Shown here piece after piece: positions 42,998-56,116 of a DNA stretch of 64,000 nucleotides. Origin of the DNA: Flammulina velutipes (Eukaryota > Basidiomycota > Agaricomycetes > Agaricales > Physalacriaceae); assembly GCA_011800155.1 (NCBI GenBank), contig CM022371.1, positions 372,001 through 436,000 on the forward strand. The letters run 5' to 3'. Both the position numbers and the translations under genes were made by a program. The notes below the pieces were generated by a model. It was given only the letters and a program-made list of their open reading frames with translations. It made no database searches and had not been told where the DNA came from. The first letter of the stretch is position 1. The number at the start of each line of letters is the position of its first letter.

Positions 42998-45900
42998 CTA
43001 CTGGATATTAAATTTCTGGATATCAAGGTGTTAGCAAGAAAGGCATGACACAAAGGATAAAGAACTTACGGGCTTGAGCGCCTTGATGAGGAGCCACTCC
43101 TCCTTCGTAACATCCTCCTTGAACGAAGTCTAAACAAGTCAATACCAACCGAGAACGCCACAACACCGAAACACACCTTTAACACATCGATACTAGTCCG
43201 CGATATATGACTTAGCAGCTCATCCTTTTCGTCGAAATGCCTGCCGAACATCTTGGCCGACTGGTACACCGCATGCTCGATCTTCACAGCGACACCACCC
43301 CCGGCTTGCGATTTCTTCACGATCTACAAACGCGTTAGTTCAAAATGTGAGCTAAGCATCCCAGCTCAACGCACATCCTGATTCTTGTGATTGATCTCCA
43401 ATGACGTTCTAATGGAGGAAATGAATCAGCCACATTCTTCAGGGGAAGAGAACCCATACATCTTGCCCAAGTCGATGATCTCCTTCTTCCCCGTAGTTGC
43501 ATCCACCTTGACCACAGCAAGAGGCGTCCCGACACGCAATGTCCCATCCAAGATATCCACGCCCAGAATGATAGGATCCCGTTTACAGAATGCAGCGATG
43601 ATTTTCAGACGACACGGCCACACCGCAGACGGCGCAGCATCCTTCCTCTTCGCCTCAACAATCTCCGCGTTGTAAGCCTTAAACTTGTCAAAGAGATGGT
43701 AAATGATATCAGCTGCGAAAGATTTATTAGCACAAGAAAACGTTTCCCCCCGCAAAATTCACACATACCTTTGAATAACCGGATACCCATCTCCTCCGCC
43801 ATTCTCTCCGCCTCCTTATCAATAGGGACGTCGAAACACAGAATACACGCCAGCTCCCGCGCCTTCTCCAGCATCGTAGCACTCCGCATGATATCCTTCT
43901 TATGGACCGGCCCTATATTGATCCCAGACACAGGAATCTTGCTAGATTTCAAGAAATCGAGCAAAGCCTCCAGTGAACCCAGCGTCGACGCCTGCACACA
44001 AACACCCCTCCCAGACTTATCGATGCTGTTCATCAACGAAGTCAAATCAGACATAACTTCATCCCGCATATCATCCTCGTCGTCATCCGGCCCTACGACC
44101 AACAACCGCGAGCCAGCAATAGCCTTCTCCAGATCCGGCGCAACGAGCTTAACACCAAGTGCCGCTTTGACTTCCTTATGGTGCACATACGCAGACTAAC
44201 AAACAAAGTTAACCAACCGAACAACTAGAAAGTAAACCACCGACCTTTATACGGAGCTCCCGAAGGGGTTGTGGCGTCAATAACGCCCTCACTTGGGTCA
44301 CGATCGGCCCGTTCAACCCACACACCACGATCCTATCCCCCTCATGCAAGACCCCGTTCGACAGCACCACATCAATAGTCGTTCCCAGCCCCTCAATGAC
44401 CTTCACCTCCAACACCGTACACTCCAACTCACTCAGGTACATAAGCCGATCGCTCATCCGCTGCTGCGTCAAGTTCACCAGCAACATGATCATATCCGGC
44501 ACACCCTCGCCCGTAACAGCAGATGTCGGCACCAAAGACACATTCCGCCCCAAATTCTTGTTGTCGTAATACAAGACGGCGTTCAGCCCCTCCTCCGCGA
44601 ACGCCAGAATCGTTTTGGCGACTCGATCCTCGAACTCGCGCTGAACAGAACGTGACTGCTTGGCGAGCGATTCTTGGAAAGCTCCGTCAGGCGTGGCGTC
44701 CCACCCATACATACGGTCAATCTAAACCCGAAATACAATAAGTATGTCACCAATGCACGAGGTGTGAAAGAGACCGGCCTTGTTCAGCGCGACGATAAAT
44801 GGTGTCTTCTTATCTCGAAGCAGTCGCAACGATTCCAGAGTTTGGGCTTCCAGTCCATGCTACAGCACCCGAGTCAGTCACTTCGTCCAATAGCAGCCCT
44901 TTCTGATGCTTACCATGATATCAACAACAAGAACTGCGATGTTACACAATGAGCTTCCACGGGTCCGCAAGTTTGAAAAAGACTCGTGTCCAGGAGTATC
45001 AATGACCAGTAAACCGGGAACCTTATATTCTTGAGAACCGTCCTGTCATGCCGTCAGCGTACGAACCAAGGACACCCCAAACATAGCAGTACCTTGTTCA
45101 GGACTGCCGTCTTGGTCTTGATGGCATCCACGGGGAAGTAGGTCGCACCAATTTGCTGTGTAATACCACCAGCTTCACCCTCCTGTACGTTAGTTTGCCG
45201 AATCTTGTCCAAGAGCTTCGTCTTTCCGGTATCGACGTGCCCTAAGATACAGCAAATCGGACTACGCAGGTTGTCCTTGCTCCGGGCAGCCAGGGCGGCT
45301 TCGTGGGCTTTGGCTCGTCGTTCAGCTGCCTCGGCCTTCTTCTGCGCTGCTAGCTTCTGGGCGGCGCTGAGCTCCTCGTCTTCGGAGGAATCGTCTTCAG
45401 AGTCAGAGTCATCCTCGTCAGAATCCTCTTCAGAGTCATCATCAGAGTCATCGTCCTCGTCGTCCTCAGACTCTTCCTCCTCCTCTGCCTGTGCTGATGC
45501 TGGTACCGGTTTGCCCTTTGTTGACGGAGTGGTTGGAGATTTACCGTTGGTAGCAGGCGCCGGGGCAGATTTCGCCTTGGTAGTTTTGGGCTTGTCAGAT
45601 TTAGTTGGTGGTGGCGCTACGTGGTGTTAGACAGTGGATTTACAAACTGCCGAAATTCACACCTTTCGGAGCTTTGCCCTCTTCATCGCTCGACGCGTCC
45701 CAATCATCCTTAACGTCGGCGGCCTTTTTTTCGTCGCCACTGCTGGCATCCCAATCACTAGCCACATCACCAGTAGACGCCGGTTTCTCCTCTTTGGCTA
45801 TCACCACGAGCGTAGGTTCGGGTTCGGGCTGATCTGGTGTTTGAGGACGCGAGTCCGTCGCGCTGGCATTGTCCTTGTCCTTTTTGTTTGGCCTCTTCCG

Positions 45901-47273
45901 GTTGCCATAAACGACCTTTTTTACTCCTCCTGCTCCCGACCCGCTCGGCTGTTGTAGCGCTTCGATCTGAACGCCAGACGCCAGCAACGCCTGCTTTCGA
46001 AGTTCAGCTGCGGCTTTTTCCTCTTTTTGCTTCTTGGTCATGAAACGCCCCTCCTTCTTTGCGAGTTCTCGCTTCGCCTAAGATGGAATGAATAAGACGC
46101 GTCGGGTTGGATGTAGAAATATACCTTTTCCTTCTCCTTTCGCCGTGTCTTTTCCTCTTCCCGTTTCTGTTCTTCCTCGGCTGCCAGCCTTTCCTCCTCT
46201 TCGATGCGTAACCGTTCTTCCTCCTCTTTTCTCCTTGCCTCCTCCTCCAACCGCTTCTTCTCCTCCATCATGGCCTTGAGGGCGCCGATAGCACCTGCTT
46301 TCTTCTTCGTAGGTGCTGGCGAAGGCTCTTCCTCCTTCTTTGCAACCTTTTTCTTCTTTTTCTTCTTGTTGGCTGCTGTAGTACCACCAGCACCTTCATC
46401 GCCGTCGGCTTCGTCGTCGTCAGCGGGTGCAGCAGGGGGAGGAGCAGATGTTGTGGGTGATGCGTCGGCAGGAGCAGCTTCACTCTTTTTTGCAACAGCT
46501 TGAGCCTTCTTCTTGGCCTGGAGAGAACGGTCAGTACTTTATATATGATAACCAATGAACACACCTTTTCGCGCTCCTTCTTTAGTTTTTCCTTCTCTTT
46601 TTTGGAGAGGATCTTGACGCCGCCCTCGTCTTCATTGTCCTCCGCTTCTGGAGGCGGTGGCACAGACTTTTCTGCGTACGAGGATAAGATGTGGCGAGAT
46701 AGATGTATATATACACACCTTTTGCTGGCTCTTCGTCCTCGGATTCATCCTTCTTGACAGGCTTGCCTTTCTTACCCTTCTTTCCTTTACCCTTGTCTTT
46801 GACGGGGCCCCATTCCTCGTCGGCCAGCTCCTCGGCAGTCATCTCGACCGGCTGTTTCACGGTTTCTGCAGGCTGCTGTTCATCGTCGAGATCCACGGGC
46901 TGAGGCTTGTTCTTCTTCTTGTCTTTCTTTCCCTTGCCACTGGCTTTGATAGCGCTCTACGGTAGACATTAATCCAAGCTCGTCGAGGTGGACAGAGCAC
47001 GCACCATGAGGCCACCAAAGTCTTCGTCCTCTTCGGGAGCGCCGTCCTCGACGCCTAGAGCAGCGAATCCGCCAGATTTTGCGACGGGAACGTCGTCGTC
47101 GTCGTCCTTGAACGTCAGATTGACGATCTCATTGTTGCCAGCGATAGTCTCTCCAGCGGTGTCCCTAGAGGATGGATGTGAACTCGCAGGTCTACAGATT
47201 CCAACGCAGCGCACCAAAAGTCGTCGTCGTTGGCCTTTTTGCCTTTCTTTCCTTTGGCATCTTTTGGCGGCAT
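42998..47273 (-). CDS. FUN12: Translation initiation factor eIF5B (IF-2 type GTPase)
   Basis: Catalyses 60S subunit joining after start-codon recognition. Start [20 protein letters not shown]. The N-terminal half is lysine-rich and acidic, with coiled-coil charged repeats ([20 protein letters not shown]). The GTPase domain shows all motifs: G1 GHVDTGKT after [10 protein letters not shown], switch I region [17 protein letters not shown]3 DTPGHESF and G4 [10 protein letters not shown]. Domain II follows ([20 protein letters not shown]), domain III ([20 protein letters not shown]) and domain IV ([20 protein letters not shown]), ending in a short exon KFNIQ. About 12 exons. Typical full length of about 1100-1200 residues; no lesion. 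The opposite strand carries long Ser-rich open frames that are only mirror images of the acidic codons. Confidence 0.95.
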
Positions 47274-49640
47274 GATGGTGGTCGGAGATAAAGCCTGAAA
47301 ATTAGCCGGCGGCAAACATTCGTGCGCCACAGTACAATTATTCAGTTGCATTCGTTTGGTTCATTCCGCAATTTGATTTCAATGAATTTCTTGTTACTTA
47401 GGTGCACTAATGAAGTCACCCTGACTAGAGAGCTTTTGTTTGGCGGTAATACTGTTGCATAATTCAGCACTTTTTTCGAATTGTTTTACTCACTTTTTCA
47501 ATTTCCTTTTCACTGATTGGTGATGTCTTCTCACTTTATCAATTTTATTTCAGTTTTAAGAATGGATTTTCACTCGAGGAGATTGAGCTGTTAGTTCTGA
47601 GAATATCAATTCACTTGGACGTTTGGATGATTCAGATTGTCAATATATCTTCCGCCTGCGCCACTTCGGAGTTTGCCGGCCTGTCTCTAGCCTCTTACTC
47701 TCATGCCGCTCGCTGCTTCGCATGGCCTTCCAGTTGTTCTTCTGAATATCTTGTCAGCATGTATCCCGTTACCGGCATACAGTTGGACTTGAGGATATAT
47801 CTGCCTTTCTCGATGTCTGTCACGCTGTGAATACACAGAGCCTCCCATCTATCCTACGTCGCTTCCTACCTTGGTCGCACTGTTGGCCGTGCTCCGTATG
47901 TGCCCGTTATTATTTGTACGCAACGGATCACCCGGCGCGCAACGGTGGCAGCACCATGGTGGCGACTGGATATAATTACCATTGGATTAAATGCATACCG
48001 CGCCTCCACAATTCCTGACCCGGGAGATAGGGTTACAGCATTGAACATGATGATGATTGCTCACCGTCTGTCAGGCTGTTTCACTACTAGCCCGTTCCCT
48101 AGTATTGCTGGTTGAAGTCCGTCTCAGGTAATAATCATTGTTCGTGTTTGAGTCCAGGATATTCACGGACATTCCCTTCTATTATGTTCAGTCTATAGCT
48201 TGTCTGACCATGGTCGCCTCATGTAGTACCATTTCCTGCCCACGATGCTGCCGCGGCGTTGAGTCAAGGATGGCGCATTAGAGAAATATGACAGGCATTG
48301 ATTGGTTGAATCCTCTCTAGGTCCAGGTACGCTTAAGTTGCTCACACATAAAGAATAACATAGGTACTGACTGCCATAACTAGTATTTTAGCCATCCATG
48401 GTATTGTTGAGCCCGGCTCGACGCTCAGGGTGCCAGGATCAGCGGCTCGTCCTCTCCGAGTCGTTGTCATCCCTCTACAACTTCCGAGCTTGTGATCCTA
48501 CACGATGATTTCTTCTGATTCCAGAAACTGTCTTATGTCGCAGGTGTGGTTGTGTACATCGGTGACTCCCACCACGACAAATCGGCTTGGTAATTGGTAC
48601 GCTCTGTACCAATATTAGCATTATCCTGCCAGTGTATGTTCGAGATGCAAGCATCATGCAACTCTCAGCCTGCACCCATCTCCGTGTATATCTCTGCGCC
48701 TTGCCCCTACCCCGATACCGCGGAGTATGCTATAGAACAAGGTCTTCCTCGAACAGTCTCGGAACAGGCACCTTTACTCTGTAGAAGGCAAAACTCTTCT
48801 ACCGAATCACGGACTCATATTAAGCAGAGAAAGGCCGCGTGATTTGAGAGATCGGTGGATTAGATGGACGAGATACTATGAGGCTACCATGGATAGGAAG
48901 AGATTCATCGAGGGCGGCCCGGATGTGGTATTTGCAACTTTGGCGCCTGGAGTCGTGAAGCAGCACTGGGACATGATTGCACGTGCCGCGGCGCCACACC
49001 GGATTTGTCAAGAGACCCGTCCTGAGAACCAATTCAGCTTATGTGAATATGAATTATTAGGAAGTACAACAATATTTACAAAAGTGGATGTAAAATTACC
49101 AGAGAGAAATGTAGAATCAATGAAGTGAAATCTGATTCAAGAAAGTGCCGCCACATTTGCTAAAGTGAAGTTGCAATTCAACAAAGTGAGTTATAATCAT
49201 AAAAGATAACGAAAAAAGTGCCACATTGAATTATGCAACACTATACCGCCCATACTTTTGCTACGATAAATATTGATGTAAGGTACGGAAACAAAAATAT
49301 GTACTCAGAGGTAGAAGGGGTTTGCGAGAGAAGTAAGATAAAATGATAGAATAATTTTACAATATTACAGACCATAGGGGAGTGAGGTTCCCACTGTCGC
49401 GTCGTAACACGACGGAATCATGTAGCTAAAGGGTTGGGCGTACGGAAAGGGATAGTGGTGTCTACAACGAGAGACTTGGAAGACCAGCAGGCTCTGGACC
49501 AGCTGCCCGAATGATGTTGACCTTGCGTCTAGCGGTTGGCCAAGCCATCGTTGGTATCTGTATGTACCTGTACATTATGTATCCTCAGCCGAACCAGATA
49601 GCATCTAGTTTGCTGAGATATACTCTGACAGACTAGTCAA
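47274..49640. other. Gene-poor region
   Basis: About 2.4 kb without a supportable gene. A plus-strand open stretch at 47900-48115 (PWWRLDIITIGLNAYRASTI) and others near 48590-49130 have no convincing continuation. AT-rich sequence with repeated AAAGTG motifs lies at 49130-49240. Confidence 0.35.
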
Positions 49641-50980
49641 AATATGTGGGATTTTTCAGCTATCCACTTGAGACATGAGTCAATGCTATGAGGAACTGCA
49701 TAAGAATGTGCCAATAGTACAGAGTACTTTACGAGCATAATTACACATGAGCTAAAGGGGTGTGGTAAGTTGCTAAGTAGATACCTAGAGTAACACAGCC
49801 GCCTGGCAGAAACGTTCCCAGCGCATTGCGACCAGCCCTTGGTGGTTCATTCTGAAAAATGAAGATACGAACTTTACCGAAAATGGATTTGATCGACCAA
49901 TGGGTGACTTTCCATAACGTCTGGAATTTCAGATCCCTCTTCAAACGTTATTCCATTCAAACTCCGCCTAGTATCAAGTTCAAGTGGGAAACCATAAGCT
50001 ATGTTCGTAGATATGCTGTAGAAACAGTACATACCGGTGCCGCTTGTGCCGATGTCACCGACGGAAAAGGAAAGTCCGGAAGTTCTTCCTCAATCTGCGC
50101 CACATACGGCGGGACGGGGCAAGTCGAGTTATGACAGTGACTTTTGAGCTTTAAATCAAGTCAAAGGGCTTCATAGAACATGTTAAAGCCTTTCACAATG
50201 TGTTCAAAATGTTAAGACCCTGGCAACGGGCTCCGCAAAGAAGTAGTTTGCTAGTTTTGAATCTGAACGATGGGGGCTTACCCTCCTTCCAGACTTAAAA
50301 TCTGAAAAGGTAGAATACTGCTCAAGGAACGCTCTAACCCTGCCGCCGAGAGCGGCCCGACGCGGCTACCTTCCATTCTGAGTCGTTACTACGCGTCTGG
50401 AGAATGAAACTATCTATTCGAACGTTATGGAAAGTCACCCAATAAGAGAGCAGGACGGGCATCTGATTTCGGCTCCGTGCTGGCGGCAACTTGCAATATT
50501 GTTCAGCGCCACTGGCAATGTCTGGCATGCTATTCCACATCATCTATACTCTATTATATAGTTTTGGAGTGTCATTTATGTGGCCTTTTCTTGAATGTAT
50601 ATTTATGGAGCTCCCTTACACTACTCAGATCTCGTGAGGTAAAGCGTGAGAGGTAGAATTCTTTCACACAGTATTCGATCTTTGTCAAATATTTCGGTGT
50701 GCTTTGGTGTACATTCTAGGTAGCATAAACAGACAGTGAAAATTACTGAGTGAATATTAATCTTCAGAGAGCACAAGAAACGTCTAGATTCCTTACCTCT
50801 CAAGTCTCGCCACAAGTGCCGCCGCAAGTGCCGCCATCACGGAGCCGAAATCATGCCGGAGGTTTCTGCCAGGTCAATTGGTGGTGGTTTATTCTCGTTC
50901 TGCTCTCTTATTGGTCGATCGAATCCATTTTCGGGCTCATTCTCAGACAACGAGACACTGCCTACTAAACTAGGAAATTT
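49641..50980. repeat. Scrambled copies of a short dispersed repeat
   Basis: Blocks recur in different order and orientation: GGGTGACTTTCCATAACGT (plus near 49900, minus near 50440), ATTGGTCGATC(A/G)AATCCATTT (minus near 49890, plus near 50912), CGGAGCCGAAATCA (minus near 50480, plus near 50840), and CTGCTCTCTTATTG (minus near 50450, plus near 50900). This suggests a mobile or recombining repeat of a few hundred bases. A CAAGTGCCGC tandem lies at about 50811-50836. Confidence 0.5.
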
Positions 50981-51065
50981 TTCAAATCAATGCCGAATGA
51001 ACGAAATGAGCGAACACAGGTGAGCATCCCTCTCTGTACCATCACCACCAACGCGATTAATAAGC

Positions 51066-51817
51066 ATGGGACTGTACACAATTATCAGGAAGAATCGTAT
51101 GAAATCGAAGGAGATGCGAATACTCTTTCTGTGAGCTATTCACGCCGTGCTGTGTATCAATATTGACCGTACTGCAGCGGCTTGGACAATGCTGGCAAGA
51201 CGACGATTCTCAAGTACATCTCCCACGAAGACACGTCGACAACATCGCCCACCCTCGGCTTCAATATCAAGACACTGTCACTCCCCGATTCGCCATTTAC
51301 TCTAAACATATGGGACGTCGGCGGGCAACGGACACTACGGCCTTACTGGAGAAACTACTTTGAACAAACGGATGCAGTTGTATGGGTTGTCGACTCTGCG
51401 GATCGCATGCGTATGCAGGACTGCAAAGACGAATTACGGGGACTCTTGGGCGAAGATGTAAGTAACGTCAATGTGGCGCCGCCTTTCAATAGCCGCTTAA
51501 TTCCATACAGCGCTTGGCCGGGGCATCTCTCCTCGTGTTTGCCAATAAACAGGATCTGCCGGGCGCACTCAGCCTCTCTGAGATCACATCCGCAAGTCTC
51601 TTCGTTCCGTCCACCGTATTCTTAAAATGTTGATCGCCGTCTCTACTAGGCATTGTCGCTGGAGACAATCAAGTCACACCACTGGAAGATATTCTCGTGC
51701 AGTGCCATGACGGGCGAGAATGTATTTCCAGGCCTGCAGTGGGTCGTGGGCGACGTCGCTGGGAGACTGTATTACTATTCTTCCACAAACGAGACGAATT
51801 CTACGATTGCAGCATGA
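51066..51817 (+). CDS. ARL2: ADP-ribosylation factor-like GTPase ARL2
   Basis: Small GTPase that works with tubulin cofactors in tubulin folding and microtubule dynamics (Cin4 in yeast). Exons 51066-51130, 51178-51457, 51511-51591 and 51650-51817 give 197 residues, slightly over the usual 184. Start [23 protein letters not shown]-binding motifs: [21 protein letters not shown] (switch I), [18 protein letters not shown] (switch II), NKQDLPGA and CSAMTGENV. The last intron has a GC donor (TCC|GCAAGT). The C-terminus has an added Asn/Ser/Thr tail ([12 protein letters not shown]). Intact. Confidence 0.92.
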
Positions 51818-52900
51818 CATTTTCCCCACCCATGTCCGCTTCATCAGAAAGTACCAACTAGCGATCCTCCAGACATTTGTGGACTGACCGCACTGCAAAG
51901 ACGTTCTGTCAACCATTCACACCCTCAAATCCCTTCCCACGGTTCAATCGCCATGGTGTGTATCAGTTTTTTGTCGTTTGCATCCATATTCCGCTATTCA
52001 ATTACGAAGCATTATTGATATCTAACGCGACTATTATTATCCCAGACCAACATCCCATCCATCTCGCCACCAATTCCACTTCTCTCAGCGTTCCAGCAAC
52101 TACGCGCTTACGTCTCAGTTGTGTCAGCTGCTCATGCTGATCTCTAGGCACGTAACTCGGGTTCCGTGCAGCTGCCTCTGGATATTTGGGGAGCGACAAT
52201 TGGATGCGCCACAGCGCAATGGAGATAGGCGAAGAAGGACGGTGATTAGACCATGTTCGCGACAGGATGTGCTCGATTGTCTCCCAGTACCTCCCATATC
52301 ACTCCTGTCGTCCAAACCTGGCTCACATTCAATATATAGTCATCCCACACTCACTCGCGACGATACGATGTTATCAGGGTCTTGTCAAACACTGCTTCAG
52401 GAGAGACATGAGCTTGTGAGCGGCTCGGAGGCTCCCTCTCATCCGTCTTCCTCAAGAAGCAACCTTAGCGGAGTCTGGAGTCCAGCCACGCGCCGTCGTC
52501 CTCTTGTCGTGCTTTAGCGGTGTCATAACATCTTGACGCACCAACCCATCAACGTTACTTTACTTCAACTTACGGCTCCTCCCATCTGATGTCGGACGCC
52601 CATATAATAGGTCGGACCGTCAAACTCTGTACACTGATAACTGATTGATTATGCCGCGACTCTTTCAGGCTCATAGAATGCTCATTCAAACTGGGTCCTT
52701 CTTCGCCCTTCATATGGCCATTCTGGAAACCTTAACGATACCATGATGGCGCATTCCGACTTCCAAATGTGAGCTTAGATTCAGATCCGAGATACGTTTT
52801 AGAGGATCTCGAGGAGTTTCTTCTCTGGGCTTCGGCAGGTGGAAGGTATAAATGCACAGGTGTTCATTACTCGTCCTCGTACTCTCCCCACTGGACCGCC
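51818..52900. other. Region between ARL2 and the CFA-like methyltransferase
   Basis: A possible small plus-strand gene begins at the ATG near 51951 and splices to MTNIPSISPPIPLLSAFQQL, then perhaps to SGSVQLPLDIWGATIGCAT. The splice sites are not convincing, so it is not called. 52540-52900 is the likely promoter of the downstream gene. Confidence 0.35.
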
Positions 52901-54555
52901 ATGGACTCTAAATCCTGCATCCAATTTCCGTCTACCTCCATCTCGAGCGTATCCCTCGTGTCTCCAAGGTCATGGCTCGCATCGCTCGCGCGCCAATCAA
53001 TCCTCTCAGCCTTGCCCCGCGCAATATCTATCGGCTATCTCGTGATCGACGACGCAGATGGCCAACATGCCTTCGGCTTCAAACAAAAGGACGCCAACTT
53101 TGTCTACATCAAGGTCGTTCACGAAAACTTTTGGCTTCGCCTAATGCTGTGCGTCTTCCTTTTCTCACTGCCGTATCAGCTCAACTCATCTTACTTCTTT
53201 CGCAGATCCGGTGACCTTGGATGTATGTGTTCTTTGTACTACTGCTAATCGTCTTTCGCGTGCTTAGATATACTTTTAGTCAGCGAAGCATACATGATAG
53301 GCGACATCGAAATTTCAGATCTACGTGCGGCGATGAACGTGAGTCCTTTCCAGGCTCCAGCGTTCCAACAGTAGTCTAATACCCATATCCGTTCATAGCT
53401 CTGGCTAGACAACCAATCTGGCATGGAGGACACCCTATCGACTACGTACTCCCGCATAACTTCGACCATCTCCAGCTTCTACAACTCGTTCCTGGGCCAG
53501 TCAAAAGCCAATGCGCGTCTGAACGTTATCGCGTCTTATGACCAGTCGAACGAGCTGTTCAAGGCGTTCCTGTCGAAGGAGATGATGTATTCGTGTGCGT
53601 TGTGGGGCGAATCGGAGGGTGGGGTGCGTGGGGACTTGGAAGTGGGTCCGACTCCTGGGGACCTCGAGGCTGCGCAGCGTAGGAAGATCCGACATGTCCT
53701 GTGTCAGGCGCGCGTCAAATCCGGGGACCGTATACTTGAGTTCGGAACAGGATGGGGCGGATTGGCTATCGAGGTAAAGATTTCCGAGACTTTCTTTTAC
53801 CTTACTGGTATGCTAAAACCGATTGTAGGCTGCGGCGACCTTTGGGTGTACCGTCGATACCCTCACGCTGTCCATTGAACAAAAGTCTCTCGCTGAGGAA
53901 CAAATAGAAGCTGCTGGGCTGTCTGACAAGATTACTGTGCACCTGCTAGACTACCGCGATATCCCCATATCTTGGGAGAACGCGTTTGATGCATTCATCT
54001 CTGTGGAGATGCTGGAGCACGTCGGCTCCAAACACTACCCGCTCTATTTCAAGCTCGTATCTTTCGCGCTTAAACCACGCGGCGCGACTGCTGTCGTCTC
54101 CGCCTCTACCTTCCCCGAATCCCGATACTCGTCGTACCAAGCAGAGGACTTCATGCGCAAGTACATGTGGCCAAACTCGTGCTTGCCGTCGGCGTCGGCG
54201 CTCATCCAGGCTGCGTCGCCGTATCTTAACCTGGAGCGGGTGGAAAATCATGCGGCGCATTATCCCAGGACGTTAAGGGAATGGGGGAGGAGGTTGGAGA
54301 GGAACTTGACACAGGAGTTGGTGGCGAGGGATTATCCTGGGTTGCGAGATATGGGGGCGTATGAGTCGTTTAGGAGGAAGTGGATGTACCTCTTCGCGTA
54401 TGCTGGGGCTGGGTTTGCAAAAGGGTACATTACGTGTCATATGTTGACGTTTACGCGGGAGGTGGGCACTATTTTTTTCGCTGCTGCTACGTGTTTCGTG
54501 GTGCTGACTACTTTTTTCTGGTTAACAGAACGATGCGCCAGAACCGTGCGATTAG
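52901..54555 (+). CDS. Cyclopropane-fatty-acyl-phospholipid synthase-like SAM methyltransferase
   Basis: Six exons (52901-53148, 53206-53222, 53268-53338, 53399-53773, 53829-54461 and 54529-54555) give 456 residues. The N-terminal lipid-binding part has SWLASLARQSILSALPRAIS and IGYLVIDDADG. The family segment VSEAYMIGDIEISDLRAAMN and then YDQSNELFKAFLSKEMMYSC precede the SAM-binding Rossmann motif ILEFGTGWGGLAIEAAATFG and VDTLTLSIEQKSLAEEQI. Next are HLLDYRDIPISWENAFDAFI and VEMLEHVG. HYPRTLREWGRRLE and FRRKWMYLFAYAGAGF match the C-terminus. Members methylenate or methylate unsaturated fatty acyl chains of phospholipids or sphingolipids. The last exon encodes only NDAPEPCD. The first 80 residues are shorter than in some homologues; an upstream start is possible. 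Confidence 0.85.
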
Positions 54556-55545
54556 GGATTACGTTTGGTCAAACAAAAGGAATGCTACATATTACTATTT
54601 TTATTTTCTGTTGTATTTGAGTTCACGGGACTCTGGATGATTTCTATCTTGACTGGTTCTCGGTCATGTTTAATAGGCAGACTTCATAGACGAACCATGT
54701 ATGTATGCTCACAATCTAGGTGTAATATTTTCAAAGTACCAGCACCGGGAGTTCACGAAATGTTGAGATGATGATCGTGGCACTTGGGTAAGAGTTGATT
54801 GATTCTCTCCCGCGATACTGTTATCGTCCGAAAATATGCTTGTCAATAGAGGCTTTTTGCACCAATATATATTAAGCTTTTTCGACATTAAGGAAAGGCT
54901 AGTACATATCATATGCCTTGATTAAACCCATAGTTCATCTACTCAATGAGGTGAGTATGCAGAGGAAGTAGTCCGTTTTCACCCATTCAAGGGATCTCAA
55001 GTAAACCTCGGTGCTTCACTGTCCCGTCGAGCTCATTTTACGCCATCCGCTTCCCGCTTTTTTGTCGCAAAGGCACTGGACAGTTAGATGATGTGTTGAC
55101 GTTTTGCATTTAACTTGGCGTAGTATGTTTTATCGGTTCCCAATATATATTCCTGCAAAAAGCCTCTAATATCAAGAGTGCCACTACCATGTATCGCACT
55201 TTAGCACATCGAGAATAGTTGAGATACTGATCTTACCGCTGAGGTTCATACAAATTCAATGGTAAGATATAAATAGTCACGGAGGCTGTGTGATTAGTAC
55301 AGTATGTTATATTGACAAGGGTGTAATCAATTCAGATTGTGGCGCCCAGCTGGGGACGGCCCGGAGTTCCACAGGTCTCTTCCTGCCATGATGCAAGTTT
55401 TACGCTCTTCCAACAGCATTGCCTGACTGACTTGATCATAAACAGGTCATCGACGACGAAGACACCTTGAATACATTGGATGTAACTTTGGGCAGATCCT
55501 AGTTGACCACTGTCACACAATAAGTATTGCATTTGGACGATATCT
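54556..55545. other. Intergenic region
   Basis: About 1 kb, AT-rich, no gene or recognised repeat. Confidence 0.4.
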
Positions 55546-56090
55546 ATGGAGGAATTGGGTGGCTGCGACGGCGCCAACTACGTATTTGTTCTTAGCGAGT
55601 CGTCTTTTGAACCGACGCTTGATAACGCGCAGACTTCTTTCTTGGCTCGAGTCGTGTTCGACCCTAACGATACGGACGTCACCTCTGCTCTTTCAGAGGC
55701 CGCTGTCGACCTTCTTCCTTATTGTCCATTCCCACAAAACCGTTCGATGTACCTCAAAATCGAAAGATAGCTTTCTCGTCGTTGCCGCTTTGCGAGCATG
55801 CATCGACGGGGTGAGTCTCGCCACCGCCTGTTGATTGCAACACAGGAGCTACATCACTCATGGATGTGAATAGTCCGCAAGAGCTCTGCGAGATGCTCAT
55901 GCTCGTCGCTTCTCTCAATTTCATCTCGCCCAGTTCACGCAGGCTGGTTGGACAACTATCAATCGGGATTTATTTATAGGGATATCTCTGGCTCGTACTA
56001 GACGGACCTACCGAGGATCTCCAGTTCACTTCCAAGCTAGATATCATCCGTACGAACTGGCCTCCGGCTGAGCTCGTGTCGAAGGCGAGA
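55546..56090 (+). pseudogene. Remnant of an unknown coding sequence
   Basis: Plus-strand pieces such as SSFEPTLDNAQTSFLARVVF, FLVVAALRACIDG, SPQELCEMLMLVASLNFISP and YLWLVLDGPTEDLQFTSKLD read as protein. They are separated by frame changes and stops, and the last runs directly into the copied permease segment. Family not recognised. Confidence 0.35.
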
Positions 56091-56116
56091 AAACAGGTTC
56101 AGACACCAAGTAAACC

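Noticed and set aside
45205..45630. Plus-strand Ser-rich ORF opposite eIF5B
   Set aside because: It is the mirror of the acidic Asp/Glu-rich codons of eIF5B on the minus strand.
48844..49128. Plus-strand 94-residue ORF
   Set aside because: No homologue recognised, AT-rich 3' half, no intron or neighbour support.
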